DNA of 64,000 bases from Cupriavidus respiraculi (GCF_914271545.1 NZ_CAJZAH010000005.1:124001-188000), one strand, 5' to 3'; counted from the stretch's first letter, positions 25,404 to 35,957 are shown. Notes: generated by a model from the sequence alone, not told the origin. Translations and numbers: made by a program.

Positions 25404-26414
25404 ATGATGCGCAAGCTGGCGATTGGCCTGGCCGTTCTGGCCGCAACGGGAGCGAGCCCGGCCGTATGGGCGGACACCACGCTGCTGAACGTGTCCTACG
25501 ACCCCACGCGCGAGTTGTATGTCGACGTGAACGCCGCCTTCGCCAAGGCATGGAAGGCGGCTGGCGGCGACAACGTGACGATCCGGCAGTCGCATGGCGG
25601 CTCGGGCAAGCAGGCGCGCTCGGTCATCGACGGGCTGCAGGCCGATGTGGTCACCCTGGCCCTGGGCTACGACATCGACGCGATCGCGCAGAAGGGGCTG
25701 CTCAACGCCGACTGGCAGAAGCGCCTGCCGCACAACGCGTCGCCCTATACCTCGACCATCGTGTTCCTGGTGCGCAAGGGCAATCCCAAGGGCATCAAGG
25801 ACTGGAACGACCTCGCGCGCCAGGGCGTGCAGGTCATCACGCCGAACCCGAAGACCTCCGGCGGTGCGCGTTGGAACTACCTGGCGGCATGGGGCTATGC
25901 GCTGCGCCAGCCGGGCGGCAGCGAGGCCAAGGCGAAGGACTTCGTCGGCCAGGTGCTGAAGAACGTGCCGGTGCTCGATTCCGGCGCGCGCGGCGCGACC
26001 ACGACCTTTGTCGAGCGGGGCATCGGGGACGTGCTGGTGGCCTGGGAGAACGAGGCCATCCTGGCCGTCAAGGAACTGGGCCCGGACAAGTTCGACATCG
26101 TGGTGCCCTCGATCTCCATCCTGGCCGAGCCGCCGGTCGCCGTGGTCGACAAGGTGGTGGACAAGAAAGGCACGCGCAAGGCCGCGGAGGCCTATCTCAA
26201 ATTCCTGTACTCGGACGAAGGCCAGGAAATCGCCGCGAAGAACTACTACCGCCCGATCTCGGAAAAGATCGCGGCCAAGTACGCCTCGGCCTTCCCCAAG
26301 GTGCGGCTGTTCACCATCGACGAAGCGTTCGGCGGCTGGCAGAAGGCGCAGGTCGCGCATTTCGCCGATGGCGGCACCTTCGACCAGATCTACCAGCCCG
26401 GCCGCAGCAAGTGA
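25404..26414 (+). CDS. sbp: Periplasmic sulfate-binding protein of the sulfate ABC importer
   Basis: A solute-binding protein of about 336 residues with a Sec signal peptide ([20 protein letters not shown], cleaved before [16 protein letters not shown]). The mature N-terminus and the [32 protein letters not shown] and WENEAILA segments are typical of Sbp/CysP. It captures sulfate (and perhaps thiosulfate) for CysTWA. Three ATGs are possible (25398, 25404, 25407); 25404 has the best spacing (8 nt) to GGGAG. It is the first gene of the sulfate cluster. Confidence 0.92.
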   Translation: MMRKLAIGLAVLAATGASPAVWADTTLLNVSYDPTRELYVDVNAAFAKAWKAAGGDNVTIRQSHGGSGKQARSVIDGLQADVVTLALGYDIDAIAQKGLLNADWQKRLPHNASPYTSTIVFLVRKGNPKGIKDWNDLARQGVQVITPNPKTSGGARWNYLAAWGYALRQPGGSEAKAKDFVGQVLKNVPVLDSGARGATTTFVERGIGDVLVAWENEAILAVKELGPDKFDIVVPSISILAEPPVAVVDKVVDKKGTRKAAEAYLKFLYSDEGQEIAAKNYYRPISEKIAAKYASAFPKVRLFTIDEAFGGWQKAQVAHFADGGTFDQIYQPGRSK

Positions 26415-26464
26415 GGCCGCACGGCCGGCGCCCGCGCCGGCCGCTTCTACAGGGGAATACCGCA

Positions 26465-27343
26465 ATGCCGATCCTGGCCGCCCATACCGTGGGCACGTCC
26501 GGCCTGCCGGCGCCGCTGGCCCGCTATCTCGACACGCTACCCACGCGGCCGCGGCCCGATCGCCCGATGTGGCGCGACGCCGGTGGGCAGGTCCAGGCGC
26601 AGTATTTCCGCTGCGCGCTGACCAGCGCCTTCGAGCCGCTGATCCGGCTGGCCGACCATGCGCCGGTGGCCCACGAAGGCGTGCTGCGCACCTATGCGGA
26701 CGATGGCGTGGGACTGGCCGCGTGGAAGTTGTTCGCGATGGCGGCCGACGACGAGGCGCTGGTTGCGCTGGACCGCCTCGCGCGCCTGGTCCACGCCATC
26801 AACTATTTCGCCGCCTCCGGCGAAGGCAAGCTGGTGCTGAACGTGCACAACCGCCTGCTGGCCGCGGTGGCGGCCGACCACGGCGCCGCCTTCCGCCATG
26901 CGCTGCAGGCGCTGGGCCTGCCGCAGGAGCGCTTCGTGATCCAGGTGCCGGCCAGCGCGAACGACGATCTGTCGCTGCTGCTACAGGTCGTTGGCAACTA
27001 CCGGCGCAACGGCTTCGCCGTCAGCCTGCAGGCGTCCGATCCGGCCGAGGCCGGCGCGCTGATGGCCCATGCGCGGCCGGACTGGCTCAAGCTCGATATG
27101 CGGCGCACCTGGACGGACCGGCAACTGGCCGGCCTGCATGCCAGCGCCGGCAATGCCGGTGTCACGCTGATAGGCCGGCGCCTGGACGACCCTGTGAGTG
27201 TGGAACGCCTGCAGGCCGCCGGCATCGCGTTGGGGCAGGGCGTCTACGCGGGCGGGCCGGTCCGTCCCCGCGATGTGGCGACCGCACCGGCCGGCCGCGT
27301 ATTCACGCAGGAGGCACCATGCCCCGGTTCCACGCCACGATAA
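26465..27343 (+). CDS. Degenerate EAL-domain protein in the sulfate cluster
   Basis: A 292-residue soluble protein with one EAL-like domain (about 45-265) and no membrane or sensory domain. Retained residues include the first Glu (Glu71, HEGV in place of xEAL), Asn126, the Asp-x-x-Lys-x-Asp motif (DWLKLD, Lys209) and QG at 258-259. Lost are the metal-binding Glu of the next strand (Gln160 in VIQVP), the DDFG acidic pair (SLQASD instead) and the later Glu (IGRRLDD). It should not hydrolyse cyclic di-GMP and binding is doubtful. The ATG follows AGGGGAAT; the 3' end overlaps the next gene by 25 nt, implying coupled translation within the sulfate operon. Its role is unknown. Confidence 0.82.
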   Translation: MPILAAHTVGTSGLPAPLARYLDTLPTRPRPDRPMWRDAGGQVQAQYFRCALTSAFEPLIRLADHAPVAHEGVLRTYADDGVGLAAWKLFAMAADDEALVALDRLARLVHAINYFAASGEGKLVLNVHNRLLAAVAADHGAAFRHALQALGLPQERFVIQVPASANDDLSLLLQVVGNYRRNGFAVSLQASDPAEAGALMAHARPDWLKLDMRRTWTDRQLAGLHASAGNAGVTLIGRRLDDPVSVERLQAAGIALGQGVYAGGPVRPRDVATAPAGRVFTQEAPCPGSTPR

Positions 27344-28014
27344 GGCCCGACGAAGGCACGGCCGTGAATGCGCCTTTGCGGCTGGACGTACCCAAGGGCC
27401 TGGCGGTGCTGACCGTCCCGGGCCTGCATGGCAGCGGACCAGCGCATTGGCAAAGTCGCTGGGAGGCGCGTTTCCCGGGCTGGCACCGCGTGGAACAGCA
27501 CGACTGGTCGCGCCCCAGCCTGCATCTGTGGGCCGATCGCGTGCATGAGCGCGTGGCACAGGGCCGCCAGAGCGCGCCGCGCGGGGCGGTGCTCGTGGCG
27601 CACAGCTTCGGGTGCCTCGCCACCGTGCGACAGGCTGCGCTCGATCCCGAGGGAATCGCCGCCGCCCTGCTGGTGGCGCCCGCCGATCCCGACCGGTTCG
27701 GCGTGGGACCGCTGCTGCCGACATGGCGCCTGCCGTTTCCGACCGTGCTGGTGGCCAGCCGCAACGACCCCTGGATGGCGCAGCGCACGGCGTTCAGCTG
27801 GGGCGCGCTGTGGGGCAGCGAACTGGTGGACGTCGGAATGCTGGGCCACGTCAATGCCGATTCCGGACTGGGAGACTGGCCCGCCGGCGTAGGGCTGCTA
27901 GGTGGCTTGCTGCAGCGCCTGGAGGCCGCTGACAGCGGCCGCTCCCGGTCCCCAGGCGATAAACGGGACTGGGATAGCGAACTCGAAGTCTCTTTGACAC
28001 CCCCTTATATCTAA
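27319..28014 (+). CDS. RBBP9/YdeN-type alpha/beta hydrolase
   Basis: A 231-residue small serine hydrolase. The catalytic triad is visible as Ser96 (LVAHSFGCLA), Asp150 (ASRNDPW) and His177 (MLGHVNADSG), and the N-terminal VPGLHGSGPAHWQSRWE matches the RBBP9/YdeN family. The substrate is unknown. GCAGGAGG lies 6 nt before the ATG at 27319, inside the end of the EAL gene. It lies between the sulfate-binding protein and the permease genes. The C-terminal 30 residues are not conserved in character. Confidence 0.85.
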   Translation: MPRFHATIRPDEGTAVNAPLRLDVPKGLAVLTVPGLHGSGPAHWQSRWEARFPGWHRVEQHDWSRPSLHLWADRVHERVAQGRQSAPRGAVLVAHSFGCLATVRQAALDPEGIAAALLVAPADPDRFGVGPLLPTWRLPFPTVLVASRNDPWMAQRTAFSWGALWGSELVDVGMLGHVNADSGLGDWPAGVGLLGGLLQRLEAADSGRSRSPGDKRDWDSELEVSLTPPYI

Positions 28015-28058
28015 TCCGATTAAAGACATTCGGAAATATTCGTTCTCGGCATAAGGCG
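27994..28058 (+). promoter_or_regulatory. Candidate second promoter region of the sulfate cluster, before cysT
   Basis: The 117-bp gap before cysT is AT-rich compared with its surroundings. It holds TTGACA (27994-27999) without a good -10 at 17 bp, a perfect palindrome TAATC-C-GATTA (28012-28022), and further AT-rich half-sites (CTTATAT, ATTCGGAAATATTCG, ATAAGG). A good -35, poor -10 and nearby palindromes fit an activator-dependent promoter such as a CysB target. The assignment to CysB is inference. Confidence 0.4.
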
Positions 28059-28131
28059 ACGTCAGCAGAATCGTTCCGTTGTCCTGCCCCGCGTGCGGGA
28101 CGTTATCCACGCGCCCCGGCCCTTACTTTCC

Positions 28132-29067
28132 ATGCCACCTTCGATCTCTCTGACGGAAAACGGCGCGCCGCTGCCCGCGGCGCTGCCAGCCACGGCCGTG
28201 CCCCGCCGCCCGAGCGGCCGCTTTTCGGTATTGCCCGGCTTCGGGCTGTCGCTGGGCGTCACCGTGTTCTATCTGGCGCTGATCGTGCTGGTGCCGCTGT
28301 CCGCCACCTTCCTGAAGACCTTCACCATGAGCTGGGAGGCATTCTGGGCGGTGGTATCGGCGCCGCGGGTGGTGGCGTCGATCCGGCTGACCTTCGGCGC
28401 CTCGCTGATCGCCGCGCTGATCGACCTGGTGTTCGGGCTGCTGGTCGCCTGGGTGCTGGTGCGCTATCGCTTTCCTGGCCGACGCCTGGTCGATGCGCTG
28501 GTGGACCTGCCGTTCGCGCTGCCCACGGCGGTGGCCGGCATCGCGCTGACCGCGCTGTTCGCCGGCAATGGCTGGGTGGGCCGCTATCTGGAGCCGCTGG
28601 GCATCAAGGTGGCCTTTACTCCGCTGGGCATCGTGGTGGCGCTGACCTTCATCGGCCTGCCGTTCGTGGTGCGCACGGTGCAGCCGGTGCTGGAGGACCT
28701 GGAGCGCGAGCTGGAGGAGGCCGCCGCCAGCTTGGGCGCGAACCGCCGGCAGACCTTCGCGCGGGTGATCCTGCCCGCGATCCTGCCGGCGCTGCTGACC
28801 GGCTTTGCGCTGTCGTTCGCACGCGCGACCGGCGAGTACGGCTCGGTGGTGTTCATCAGCGGCAATATGCCGATGGTCTCCGAGATCGCCCCGCTGATGA
28901 TCTATTCCAAGCTGGAGCAGTACGACTATGCCGGCGCCACCGCGGTGGCCGTGGTGATGCTGGTGCTGTCGTTCGCGATGCTGCTGTTCATCAATCTGCT
29001 GCAGGCGTGGACCCGGCGGCAGCATCGCGGCCCCAGCCACACAGGCCAACATAAGGGAGACCAATAA
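28132..29067 (+). CDS. cysT: Sulfate ABC transporter permease CysT (CysU)
   Basis: A 311-residue inner-membrane permease with about six to seven hydrophobic segments. The EAA loop that contacts CysA reads [38 protein letters not shown] is the CysT-type C-terminal signature (here [11 protein letters not shown]). The ATG at 28132 is preferred over 28093. The cysW ATG follows after one base beyond the stop, with RBS AAGGGAGA inside cysT. Confidence 0.95.
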   Translation: MPPSISLTENGAPLPAALPATAVPRRPSGRFSVLPGFGLSLGVTVFYLALIVLVPLSATFLKTFTMSWEAFWAVVSAPRVVASIRLTFGASLIAALIDLVFGLLVAWVLVRYRFPGRRLVDALVDLPFALPTAVAGIALTALFAGNGWVGRYLEPLGIKVAFTPLGIVVALTFIGLPFVVRTVQPVLEDLERELEEAAASLGANRRQTFARVILPAILPALLTGFALSFARATGEYGSVVFISGNMPMVSEIAPLMIYSKLEQYDYAGATAVAVVMLVLSFAMLLFINLLQAWTRRQHRGPSHTGQHKGDQ

Positions 29068-29068
29068 G

Positions 29069-29974
29069 ATGGCCGGCGCCACTGCAAGCCGCCTGGGCAC
29101 CGCCGCCCATGCGCCCGCGTTCCGCCACGGCATCGACGAGGCGCCCTGGGTGCGCCATGCGCTGATCGCCGTCGCGGTGCTGTTCCTGTCGCTGTTCCTG
29201 TTCCTGCCACTGGCCGCGGTCTTCTACGAGGCGTTGCGCAAAGGGCTGGACACGTACTGGGCGGCGCTCAGCGAGCCCGATGCGCTCGCTGCCATCCGGC
29301 TGACGCTGACGGTGGCGGCCATCGCCGTGCCACTGAACCTGGTGTTCGGCGTGGTGGCGGCCTGGTGCATCGCGAAGTTCGAGTTTCCCGGCAAGAGCCT
29401 GCTCACCACGCTGATCGACCTGCCGTTCTCGGTGTCGCCGGTGATTTCGGGCCTGATCTATGTGCTGCTGTTCGGCGCGCAGGGCTGGTTCGGCCCATGG
29501 CTCGAGGCGCACGACATCAAGATCATGTTCGCGGTGCCGGGCATCGTGCTGGCGACCATCTTCGTGACGTTTCCCTTCGTCGCCCGCGAGCTGATCCCGC
29601 TGATGCAGTCGCAGGGCAGCGAGGAGGAAGAGGCCGCCATCGTGCTTGGCGCCTCGGGCTGGCAGACCTTCTTCCGCGTCACGCTGCCCAATATCCGCTG
29701 GGGTTTGCTGTACGGCGTGATCCTGTGCAACGCGCGGGCCATGGGCGAGTTCGGCGCCGTGTCGGTGGTGTCGGGCCATATCCGCGGGCTGACCAACACC
29801 ATGCCGCTGCACGTGGAGATTCTCTACAACGAATACAACTTCGCGGCCGCGTTCGCGGTGGCGTCGCTGCTGGCGCTGCTGGCACTGGTGACGCTGGCGA
29901 TCAAGACGCTGGTGGAGCACCGTGCGCAGGCGGCGCAGGCGGGTGAGCGCGGCGACGGCGGCGCGGCGCATTGA
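29069..29974 (+). CDS. cysW: Sulfate ABC transporter permease CysW
   Basis: A 301-residue partner of CysT with the same topology. The EAA loop reads [22 protein letters not shown], followed by [19 protein letters not shown] and the [14 protein letters not shown] segment characteristic of CysW. It is one base beyond the cysT stop, so strictly coupled. cysA follows after 43 bp. Confidence 0.95.
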   Translation: MAGATASRLGTAAHAPAFRHGIDEAPWVRHALIAVAVLFLSLFLFLPLAAVFYEALRKGLDTYWAALSEPDALAAIRLTLTVAAIAVPLNLVFGVVAAWCIAKFEFPGKSLLTTLIDLPFSVSPVISGLIYVLLFGAQGWFGPWLEAHDIKIMFAVPGIVLATIFVTFPFVARELIPLMQSQGSEEEEAAIVLGASGWQTFFRVTLPNIRWGLLYGVILCNARAMGEFGAVSVVSGHIRGLTNTMPLHVEILYNEYNFAAAFAVASLLALLALVTLAIKTLVEHRAQAAQAGERGDGGAAH

Positions 29975-30017
29975 ACGGCATCGCGGGACAGAACGGCATC
30001 ACGACGAGACGGCAATC

Positions 30018-31142
30018 ATGAGCATTCAGGTCAAACACATCGACAAGCGCTTCGGCAATTTCGTCGCGCTGGACAACGTATCCCTGGACTTCGGCGAAGG
30101 CCAGCTGACGGCATTGCTGGGTCCGTCGGGCTGCGGCAAGACCACGCTGCTGCGCATCATTGCCGGGCTGGAGCGGGCCGACGCGGGACAGATCCTGCTG
30201 GAGGGGCGCGACGCCTCGCACCAGCACGTGCGCCAGCGCCAGGTGGGCTTCGTGTTCCAGCACTACGCGCTGTTCCGGCATATGAGCGTGTTCGAGAACG
30301 TGGCGTTCGGCCTGCGCGTGAAGCCGCGCGGCGAGCGGCCGTCGGAGCAGCAGATCCGCGACAAGGTGCGCTCGCTGCTGGAGCTGGTCCAGCTGGACTG
30401 GCTGGCGGACCGCTATCCCGCGCAGCTCTCGGGCGGCCAGCGCCAGCGCATCGCGCTGGCCCGCGCGCTCGCGGTGGAGCCGCGCGTGCTGCTGCTGGAC
30501 GAGCCGTTCGGCGCGCTCGATGCCAAGGTGCGCAAGGAACTGCGGCGCTGGCTGCGGCGCCTGCACGACGAACTGCACGTGACGAGCATCTTCGTCACGC
30601 ACGACCAGGAGGAAGCGCTCGAAGTGGCCGACCAGGTGGTGCTGATGCATCGCGGCCGGGTGGAGCAGGTGGGCAGCCCCGAGGCCGTGTACGAGCATCC
30701 GGCCACGCCGTTCGTGTTTGGCTTCCTGGGCAACGTGAATCGCTTCCATGGCCGGCTCGAGCCGGGGCAGGGCGGCGGGGTGCTCCACATGGCCGACGGC
30801 GCGCTGCCGGTCACGCACGGGCACGACGCGGTCGCGGGCGATGCGGTGGCCTATGTCCGGCCGCACGACCTGGACATCGAGCGCTACGCGCCCGGCGCCG
30901 AGGGCATCGTGGTGACGCTGCGGCGCGCGCTGACGCTCGGGCCGGTGGCACAGCTCGAACTGGAGCGCGAGGACTCCCATCAACTGATCGAGGTCGCGCT
31001 GCCGCTGGAGCGGTTCCGCCATGCGGCCTTCCGCGAGGGCGAACTGCTCGCCGTGCGCCCGCGCCGGCTGCGCGTGTTCCCGCAGGCCCCGGCCGGCGAG
31101 CCGGCGCCCCGGGCGGCTGCGACCGTGGAGGCGGCACCATGA
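30018..31142 (+). CDS. cysA: Sulfate/thiosulfate import ATPase CysA
   Basis: A 374-residue ABC ATPase powering sulfate uptake. Walker A GPSGCGKT (35-42), Q-loop VFQHYALF, signature LSGGQRQR, Walker [12 protein letters not shown] and the switch His (FVTHDQEEA) are intact. The C-terminal TOBE-like domain (about 245-360) carries [13 protein letters not shown], typical of CysA. The Ala/Pro tail is variable. Its stop overlaps the cysB start by 4 nt (ATGA). Confidence 0.95.
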   Translation: MSIQVKHIDKRFGNFVALDNVSLDFGEGQLTALLGPSGCGKTTLLRIIAGLERADAGQILLEGRDASHQHVRQRQVGFVFQHYALFRHMSVFENVAFGLRVKPRGERPSEQQIRDKVRSLLELVQLDWLADRYPAQLSGGQRQRIALARALAVEPRVLLLDEPFGALDAKVRKELRRWLRRLHDELHVTSIFVTHDQEEALEVADQVVLMHRGRVEQVGSPEAVYEHPATPFVFGFLGNVNRFHGRLEPGQGGGVLHMADGALPVTHGHDAVAGDAVAYVRPHDLDIERYAPGAEGIVVTLRRALTLGPVAQLELEREDSHQLIEVALPLERFRHAAFREGELLAVRPRRLRVFPQAPAGEPAPRAAATVEAAP

Positions 31143-32092
31143 ACTTCCAGCAACTACGTTCGATCCGCGAGGCGGTGCGGCGCAATTTCAATCTGACCGA
31201 GGTCGCCAATGCGCTCTACACGTCGCAGCCCGGCGTCTCGCGCCAGATCCGCGAACTCGAGGAAGAGCTCGGCGTGGAAATCTTCGAGCGCTACGGCAAG
31301 CGCTTGACCGGTCTGACCGAGCCGGGCCGCGAGATCGTGCGCATCGTCGAGCGGCTGCTGCTGGAGGCGGAGAACCTGCGCCAGGCCGGCGACGAGTTCG
31401 CCGGCCGCCATACCGGACGGCTGACGGTGGCCACCACGCACACGCAGGCGCGCTACGCGCTGCCCAAGGTCGTGCAGGCGTTCCGCCATGCGTATCCGCA
31501 CGTCACGCTGGCGCTCCAGGAAGCCTCTCCCACCCATATCGTCGAACTGCTGCTGACCGGGCAGGCCGATATCGGCATCGCCACCGAAGCGGTCGCGAAC
31601 GAGCCGGGGCTGACTTCGTTCGAGGCGTACACCTGGCAGCACGTGCTGGTGGTCTCGCCCGGCCATCCGCTCACGCTCCTGCCGGAGCCCACGCTGGAGG
31701 ATCTGGCGGGCTTTCCGCTGATCACCTACGACGCCGGCTTTACCGGTCGGCGCAAGATCGACGGCGCGTTCGCCGCCGCGGGGCTGCATCCGGAGATCGT
31801 GCTGACCGCGCTGGATGCCGACGTGATCAAGACCTATGCGGAACTGGACCTGGGCGTGGGCATCATCGCGTCGATGGCCTATGACCCGCGCAAGGACGCG
31901 GCGCTGACCTGCATCGCCGCGCGCCATCTGTTCGAGGCCAACACCACCAGCGTGGCCGTGCGCCGGGGCGCCTACCTGCGCGGCTACGCGCATGCGTTCA
32001 TCAACATGTTCGCGCCGCAGCTGTCCCGCGATGCCGTGGACAGCGCGCTGTCCGAGGCGGCAGCCGACAAGACGCAGGCCCTCGCGGCCTGA
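31139..32092 (+). CDS. cysB: CysB, LysR-type regulator of sulfur assimilation
   Basis: A 317-residue LysR-family regulator whose N-terminus [36 protein letters not shown] is specific for CysB/Cbl, unlike generic LysR proteins. The effector domain (about 90-300) carries the CysB-type [11 protein letters not shown] and [10 protein letters not shown] segments that bind N-acetylserine, O-acetylserine or sulfate. It overlaps cysA by 4 nt and so is translationally coupled to the transporter it should control. Distinguishing CysB from its paralogue Cbl is not certain from sequence alone. Confidence 0.9.
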   Translation: MNFQQLRSIREAVRRNFNLTEVANALYTSQPGVSRQIRELEEELGVEIFERYGKRLTGLTEPGREIVRIVERLLLEAENLRQAGDEFAGRHTGRLTVATTHTQARYALPKVVQAFRHAYPHVTLALQEASPTHIVELLLTGQADIGIATEAVANEPGLTSFEAYTWQHVLVVSPGHPLTLLPEPTLEDLAGFPLITYDAGFTGRRKIDGAFAAAGLHPEIVLTALDADVIKTYAELDLGVGIIASMAYDPRKDAALTCIAARHLFEANTTSVAVRRGAYLRGYAHAFINMFAPQLSRDAVDSALSEAAADKTQALAA

Positions 32093-32446
32093 GGGCCACA
32101 TGCCGGCGCGCGCGGCGCCGGGCACGCCATCCCGCCGGCGGCGGCGCGAATCTGCCGTTCGCCCGCCCGAACCGCCATTCATCGCATGCGGCTTCACATA
32201 GCGTGCACTCGGCGTTAGAGTCGCGGAAAGCGCCGGGCTGTGCCCGCCGCGGTCCCCAACGTCCGTCTGCGTTGCCCGCCTGCGTCCGCGCCCCGGCTCC
32301 ATGCCCGGGTTCCGCCGGAGAGGCACGGCAGGGCAGGCTGGCTAGAATGGGACCGGCGCCGTGCCCGGCCCGGGCGCTGGCCTTCGATGCCGTTTCTTGT
32401 GGTCCCTGCGATGCTCCATATCAGGCCTTCTGCCGACTGCAGATTC
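32093..32446. other. Intergenic region between cysB and the histidine kinase
   Basis: This 354-bp gap is very GC-rich in its first part and holds no gene. A -10-like TAGAAT lies at 32343-32348 and probably serves the histidine kinase. The kinase frame is open upstream of the chosen start, with other ATGs at 32387 and 32411. No terminator with a T-run follows cysB. Confidence 0.4.
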
Positions 32447-33643
32447 ATGAAAGCCACCGAGCGTTGCCTCGTCACCGCCGTGCCGTCGCGCCTGACGATG
32501 CTCACGCGCGACCTGGTGTTCGTGCTGGCGATGAATACGGTCATCGCCGTCAGCCTGAACTACGGCTTCCAGACCGGCGGCTCGCTGTGGCACAACTTCG
32601 TGTACAGCCAGCTGATCGGCCTGTCCATCTGGACGCTGATCGATATTCCCCGTGTGCTGATCTGGTGGAGCGAGCCGCCGCGCCGCGTGCCGTTCATGCT
32701 GCTCGCCGCCGCCGCCGTGCCGCTGGGCGTGCTGGCCGGCACCTGGGCCACGCGCGCGGTGCTGGACCTGCCGCCGAAGTCGGACACCGAGATCGGCGGC
32801 ATGCTGCGCATGTGCCTGGTGGTGGGCATGCTGGGCGCCGCGAGCATGATCTATTTCTACTGGTCGCGCGAGAAGCTGGCGTATCTCCAGCGGCAGGCCG
32901 CCCTTGATGCGCTGCAGCGCGAGGAAGCCGAGAAGCAGTTGGTGCGGGCGCAACTGATGGCGTTGCAGGCCCAGATCGAGCCGCATTTCCTGTTCAATTC
33001 GCTGGCGAACCTGGACGGGCTGATCGCCACCGACCCGCAGGCCGCACGTCGCCTGCTGCAGCGCCTGATCGGCTTCCTGCGCATGTCGCTCGCGCATACG
33101 CGGGCGGAGCAATGCACGCTGCGGCAGGAATTCGAACTGTTGCGCAGCTACCTGGATATCCAGGCGCTGCGCTTCGGCTCGCGGCTGTCCTACCGCATCG
33201 ACCTGCCGCCGGAGCTGGCCGAGGTCGAGATTCCGCCGATGCTGATTCAGCCGCTGGTGGAGAACGCCGTGAGCCACGGCATCGAGCCGTCGATGGAAGG
33301 CGGCACCATCTCGCTGTCGGCGCGCGCGCTGCGTCCCGACGCGGTCGAGGTGGTGATCGCCGATACCGGCGTCGGGCTCGGCCACGGCCATGGCAACGGC
33401 AACGGCAAGGGATCCGGCCTTGGCCTGACCCATGTGCGCGAGCGCCTGGCCCGGATCTTCGGCGCGCTGGCCGCGATGCAGATGGAAGAGAACACGCCCC
33501 ACGGGTTGATCATCCGGCTGACGCTGCCCATCGCGCAGAAGCCCGCCGCGCCGGCGCCGGCCCCAGCGGGTTGCGCGGCGGCACCGGCGCCGCACGGCGC
33601 ACCCGACAGCGCCATCGCGGTGCCGGCGGTGTCCCGTTCGTAA
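32447..33643 (+). CDS. LytS-type sensor histidine kinase
   Basis: A membrane histidine kinase of about 398 residues. Three to four hydrophobic segments (about 20-140) form the sensor part, with no large extracytoplasmic domain. The His_kinase domain has the phospho-acceptor His180 in QIEPHFLFNSL, the N-box PLVENAVSHG and the G-box DTGVGLG…GLGLTHVRERL, typical of HPK8 (LytS/AlgZ/YehU) kinases. The tail after 375 is Pro/Ala-rich. The start is uncertain (32387, 32411 or 32447). The response regulator follows after 82 bp. The stimulus is unknown. Confidence 0.87.
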   Translation: MKATERCLVTAVPSRLTMLTRDLVFVLAMNTVIAVSLNYGFQTGGSLWHNFVYSQLIGLSIWTLIDIPRVLIWWSEPPRRVPFMLLAAAAVPLGVLAGTWATRAVLDLPPKSDTEIGGMLRMCLVVGMLGAASMIYFYWSREKLAYLQRQAALDALQREEAEKQLVRAQLMALQAQIEPHFLFNSLANLDGLIATDPQAARRLLQRLIGFLRMSLAHTRAEQCTLRQEFELLRSYLDIQALRFGSRLSYRIDLPPELAEVEIPPMLIQPLVENAVSHGIEPSMEGGTISLSARALRPDAVEVVIADTGVGLGHGHGNGNGKGSGLGLTHVRERLARIFGALAAMQMEENTPHGLIIRLTLPIAQKPAAPAPAPAGCAAAPAPHGAPDSAIAVPAVSRS

Positions 33644-33725
33644 GGCCGCCGCCGATTTCGCCAGCGGCTCCGCTCATGGCTACCCGCTTGCCGCCCGATC
33701 CCGCTTTCTACTTGCCCGCCTGCGC

Positions 33726-34580
33726 ATGACCGCTCCCACGCTGCTGATTGCCGACGATGAGCCCCTGCTGGCACGCGTGCTGCACGCCGAACTCTCCAGC
33801 CTGTGGCCCGAGGCGCAGATCGTGGCCATGGTCCACGACGGCGTGTCGGCGCTGAACGCGGCGCGCCAGCACAATCCTTCGGTCGCCTTTCTCGATATCC
33901 GCATGCCCGGCATGAGCGGCATGGAGGTGGCCCGCGAACTGCTGGAGCACGACCACCCGCCGCTGGTGGTGTTCGTCACCGCCTACGACCAGTTCGCGGT
34001 GGAGGCCTTCCAGCACGCGGCGGTGGACTACGTGCTCAAGCCCATCCAGCGCGAACGGCTGGAGGACACGGTAGGCCGGCTGCGTTCGCGGCTGTCGCCG
34101 GCGGCTTCGGGTGACGCCGGCGGGAGCCCCCGCCCCGGCGCGGCGGACGTCGACCGCCTGGCCGAACTGCTGGCGCGGCTCGAGGCGCTGGACCTCGACC
34201 GGGTGGGCGCCGGGAACGGCGCGGGCGGGCAGCGCCCCGGCGCGCAGGCCGGGCCTTACCTGCGCTTCATCAAGGCGCTGGTGGGGCAGGAGATCCGCAT
34301 CATTCCGGTGGACGAAGTCATCTACCTGGAGGCCACCGACAAGTACGTCAACGTGGTGGCCGCCAGTGGCGAGGCGCTGATCCGCACCAGCCTGCGCGAA
34401 CTGGCGCAGCACCTCGATCCCAACCGCTTTTGGCAGATCCACCGCGGCACCGTGGTCAATATCGATTGCGTGGCCAGCGCGGTGAACCAGTCGCTGGGCC
34501 GGCTCGCGCTGCGGCTGCGCGACCGGCCTGAAACGCTGCCGGTGGCGCGCCAGTACGCGCATCTGTTCAAGCAGATGTAG
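33726..34580 (+). CDS. LytTR-family response regulator
   Basis: A 284-residue two-domain regulator. The receiver (1-120) has Asp11/Asp12, phospho-acceptor Asp57 (FLDIRMPGMSG), Thr near 85 (FVTAYDQFA) and Lys (YVLKPIQRERL). A Gly/Ala/Pro linker leads to a C-terminal LytTR DNA-binding domain (about 178-284; YLEATDKYVNVV, RTSLRELAQHLDPNRFWQIHRGTVVNI). Its partner is the kinase encoded just upstream. This pairing resembles AlgZ/AlgR; the regulon cannot be read from here. Confidence 0.92.
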   Translation: MTAPTLLIADDEPLLARVLHAELSSLWPEAQIVAMVHDGVSALNAARQHNPSVAFLDIRMPGMSGMEVARELLEHDHPPLVVFVTAYDQFAVEAFQHAAVDYVLKPIQRERLEDTVGRLRSRLSPAASGDAGGSPRPGAADVDRLAELLARLEALDLDRVGAGNGAGGQRPGAQAGPYLRFIKALVGQEIRIIPVDEVIYLEATDKYVNVVAASGEALIRTSLRELAQHLDPNRFWQIHRGTVVNIDCVASAVNQSLGRLALRLRDRPETLPVARQYAHLFKQM

Positions 34581-34697
34581 GGCAGGGCGCGCCGCGCCGC
34601 GATCGCCTTTCCACTATGATGCGAATTTGCGCCGCACGCGGCGCGGCGTGCCCGTGCTCCGGACCGGCGTCCGGTCCTTCCCCTCCCTGATCGCCCG

Positions 34698-35957
34698 ATG
34701 ACTACCGCCACCCTGCAACCCGGACAGAATCCGCTGCGCCATGACGCCCAGGTCATCGGCCTGGTGGGCCTGGCACACAGCGTCTCGCATTTCTTCCATC
34801 TGATCCTGGCGCCGCTGTTTCCGTGGATCAAGGTGGAGTTCGGCCTGAGCTACGCGCAGCTGGGGCTGCTGATGACGGTATTCTTCGCGGTCTCGGCGGT
34901 GGTGCAGACCGCCAGCGGCTTCATCGTCGACCGCGTCGGACCCCGGCCGGTGCTGTTCGGCGGCATCGCCTTTCTCGGCCTGTCCGCCTTGCTGCTGTCG
35001 ACCAGCCCCAGCTACGCCATGCTGCTGCTGGGCGCCGGCGTGGCGGGCCTGGGCAACGGCGTGTTCCACCCGGCCGACTTCACGCTGCTCAACAAGCATG
35101 TCTCGCAGCCGCGGCTGGGCCACGCGTTTTCCGTGCACGGCATCTCGGGCAACCTGGGCTGGGCCGCGGCGCCGGTCTTCCTGGTCACCATCGCGAACCT
35201 GAGCACCTGGCGCACGGCGCTGGCCTGCGCGGCGCTGGTGGCGTTCGCGGTGCTGGCGGTGCTCTTCTTCTACCGGCATGTGCTGGACCCGCGCGAGTTG
35301 AAGGGCGCCGTGGCGCGGCCGGCCGCGAAACCGGCCGCGGGCGGCATGCTTTCGTTTTTGAAGCTGCCGCAGGTGTGGGTGTGCTGGGCGTTCTTCCTGA
35401 TCACCACCTTTTCGCTGTCGGGCATCCAGAGCTTCGCGCCCACGGCGCTCACGCAGCTGTACGGGATGCCGCTGGCGCTGGCCACCGCCTGCTACACCAT
35501 CTACATGCTCAGCAGCGCGGGCGGCATGGTGGCCGGCGGCTTCGCCGCCGGACGCACCGCCAACCACGACCGGCTGATCGCGATGAGCTTCGGCGTCTCG
35601 GGCCTGGTTGCCATCCTCGTGGGCATGGCGCTGGTGCCGGCGCTGGCCGTGCCGGTGCTGCTCGGGGTGATCGGGTTCGGCGCCGGGATCGCCGGTCCGT
35701 CGCGCGATCTGCTGGTGCGGGCGGCCGCGCCCGCGGGCGCCACCGGGCGCGTCTACGGCGTGGTCTATTCGGGCCTGGATATCGGGCTGGCCACCGGTCC
35801 GCTGTTCTTCGGCGCGCTGATGGACGCGCGCTGGCCCAACTGGGTGTTCTTCATGATCGGCGGTCTGCAGCTGCTGGCCATCTTCACCGCCATCACCGTG
35901 GGCAACGGCAACCGCAGCCGCGCCGGCCACGATACCGGGCGCGCCTCGCCGGCCTGA
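34698..35957 (+). CDS. MFS transporter
   Basis: A 419-residue permease with about twelve hydrophobic segments and the loop 2-3 MFS motif in modified form ([16 protein letters not shown]). The N-terminal region ([19 protein letters not shown]) resembles the fosmidomycin-resistance-like (Fsr) group of efflux proteins, which is a family resemblance only. A TATGAT element at 34614-34619 could be its -10. It is followed after 71 bp by rraA. Substrate unknown. Confidence 0.8.
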   Translation: MTTATLQPGQNPLRHDAQVIGLVGLAHSVSHFFHLILAPLFPWIKVEFGLSYAQLGLLMTVFFAVSAVVQTASGFIVDRVGPRPVLFGGIAFLGLSALLLSTSPSYAMLLLGAGVAGLGNGVFHPADFTLLNKHVSQPRLGHAFSVHGISGNLGWAAAPVFLVTIANLSTWRTALACAALVAFAVLAVLFFYRHVLDPRELKGAVARPAAKPAAGGMLSFLKLPQVWVCWAFFLITTFSLSGIQSFAPTALTQLYGMPLALATACYTIYMLSSAGGMVAGGFAAGRTANHDRLIAMSFGVSGLVAILVGMALVPALAVPVLLGVIGFGAGIAGPSRDLLVRAAAPAGATGRVYGVVYSGLDIGLATGPLFFGALMDARWPNWVFFMIGGLQLLAIFTAITVGNGNRSRAGHDTGRASPA

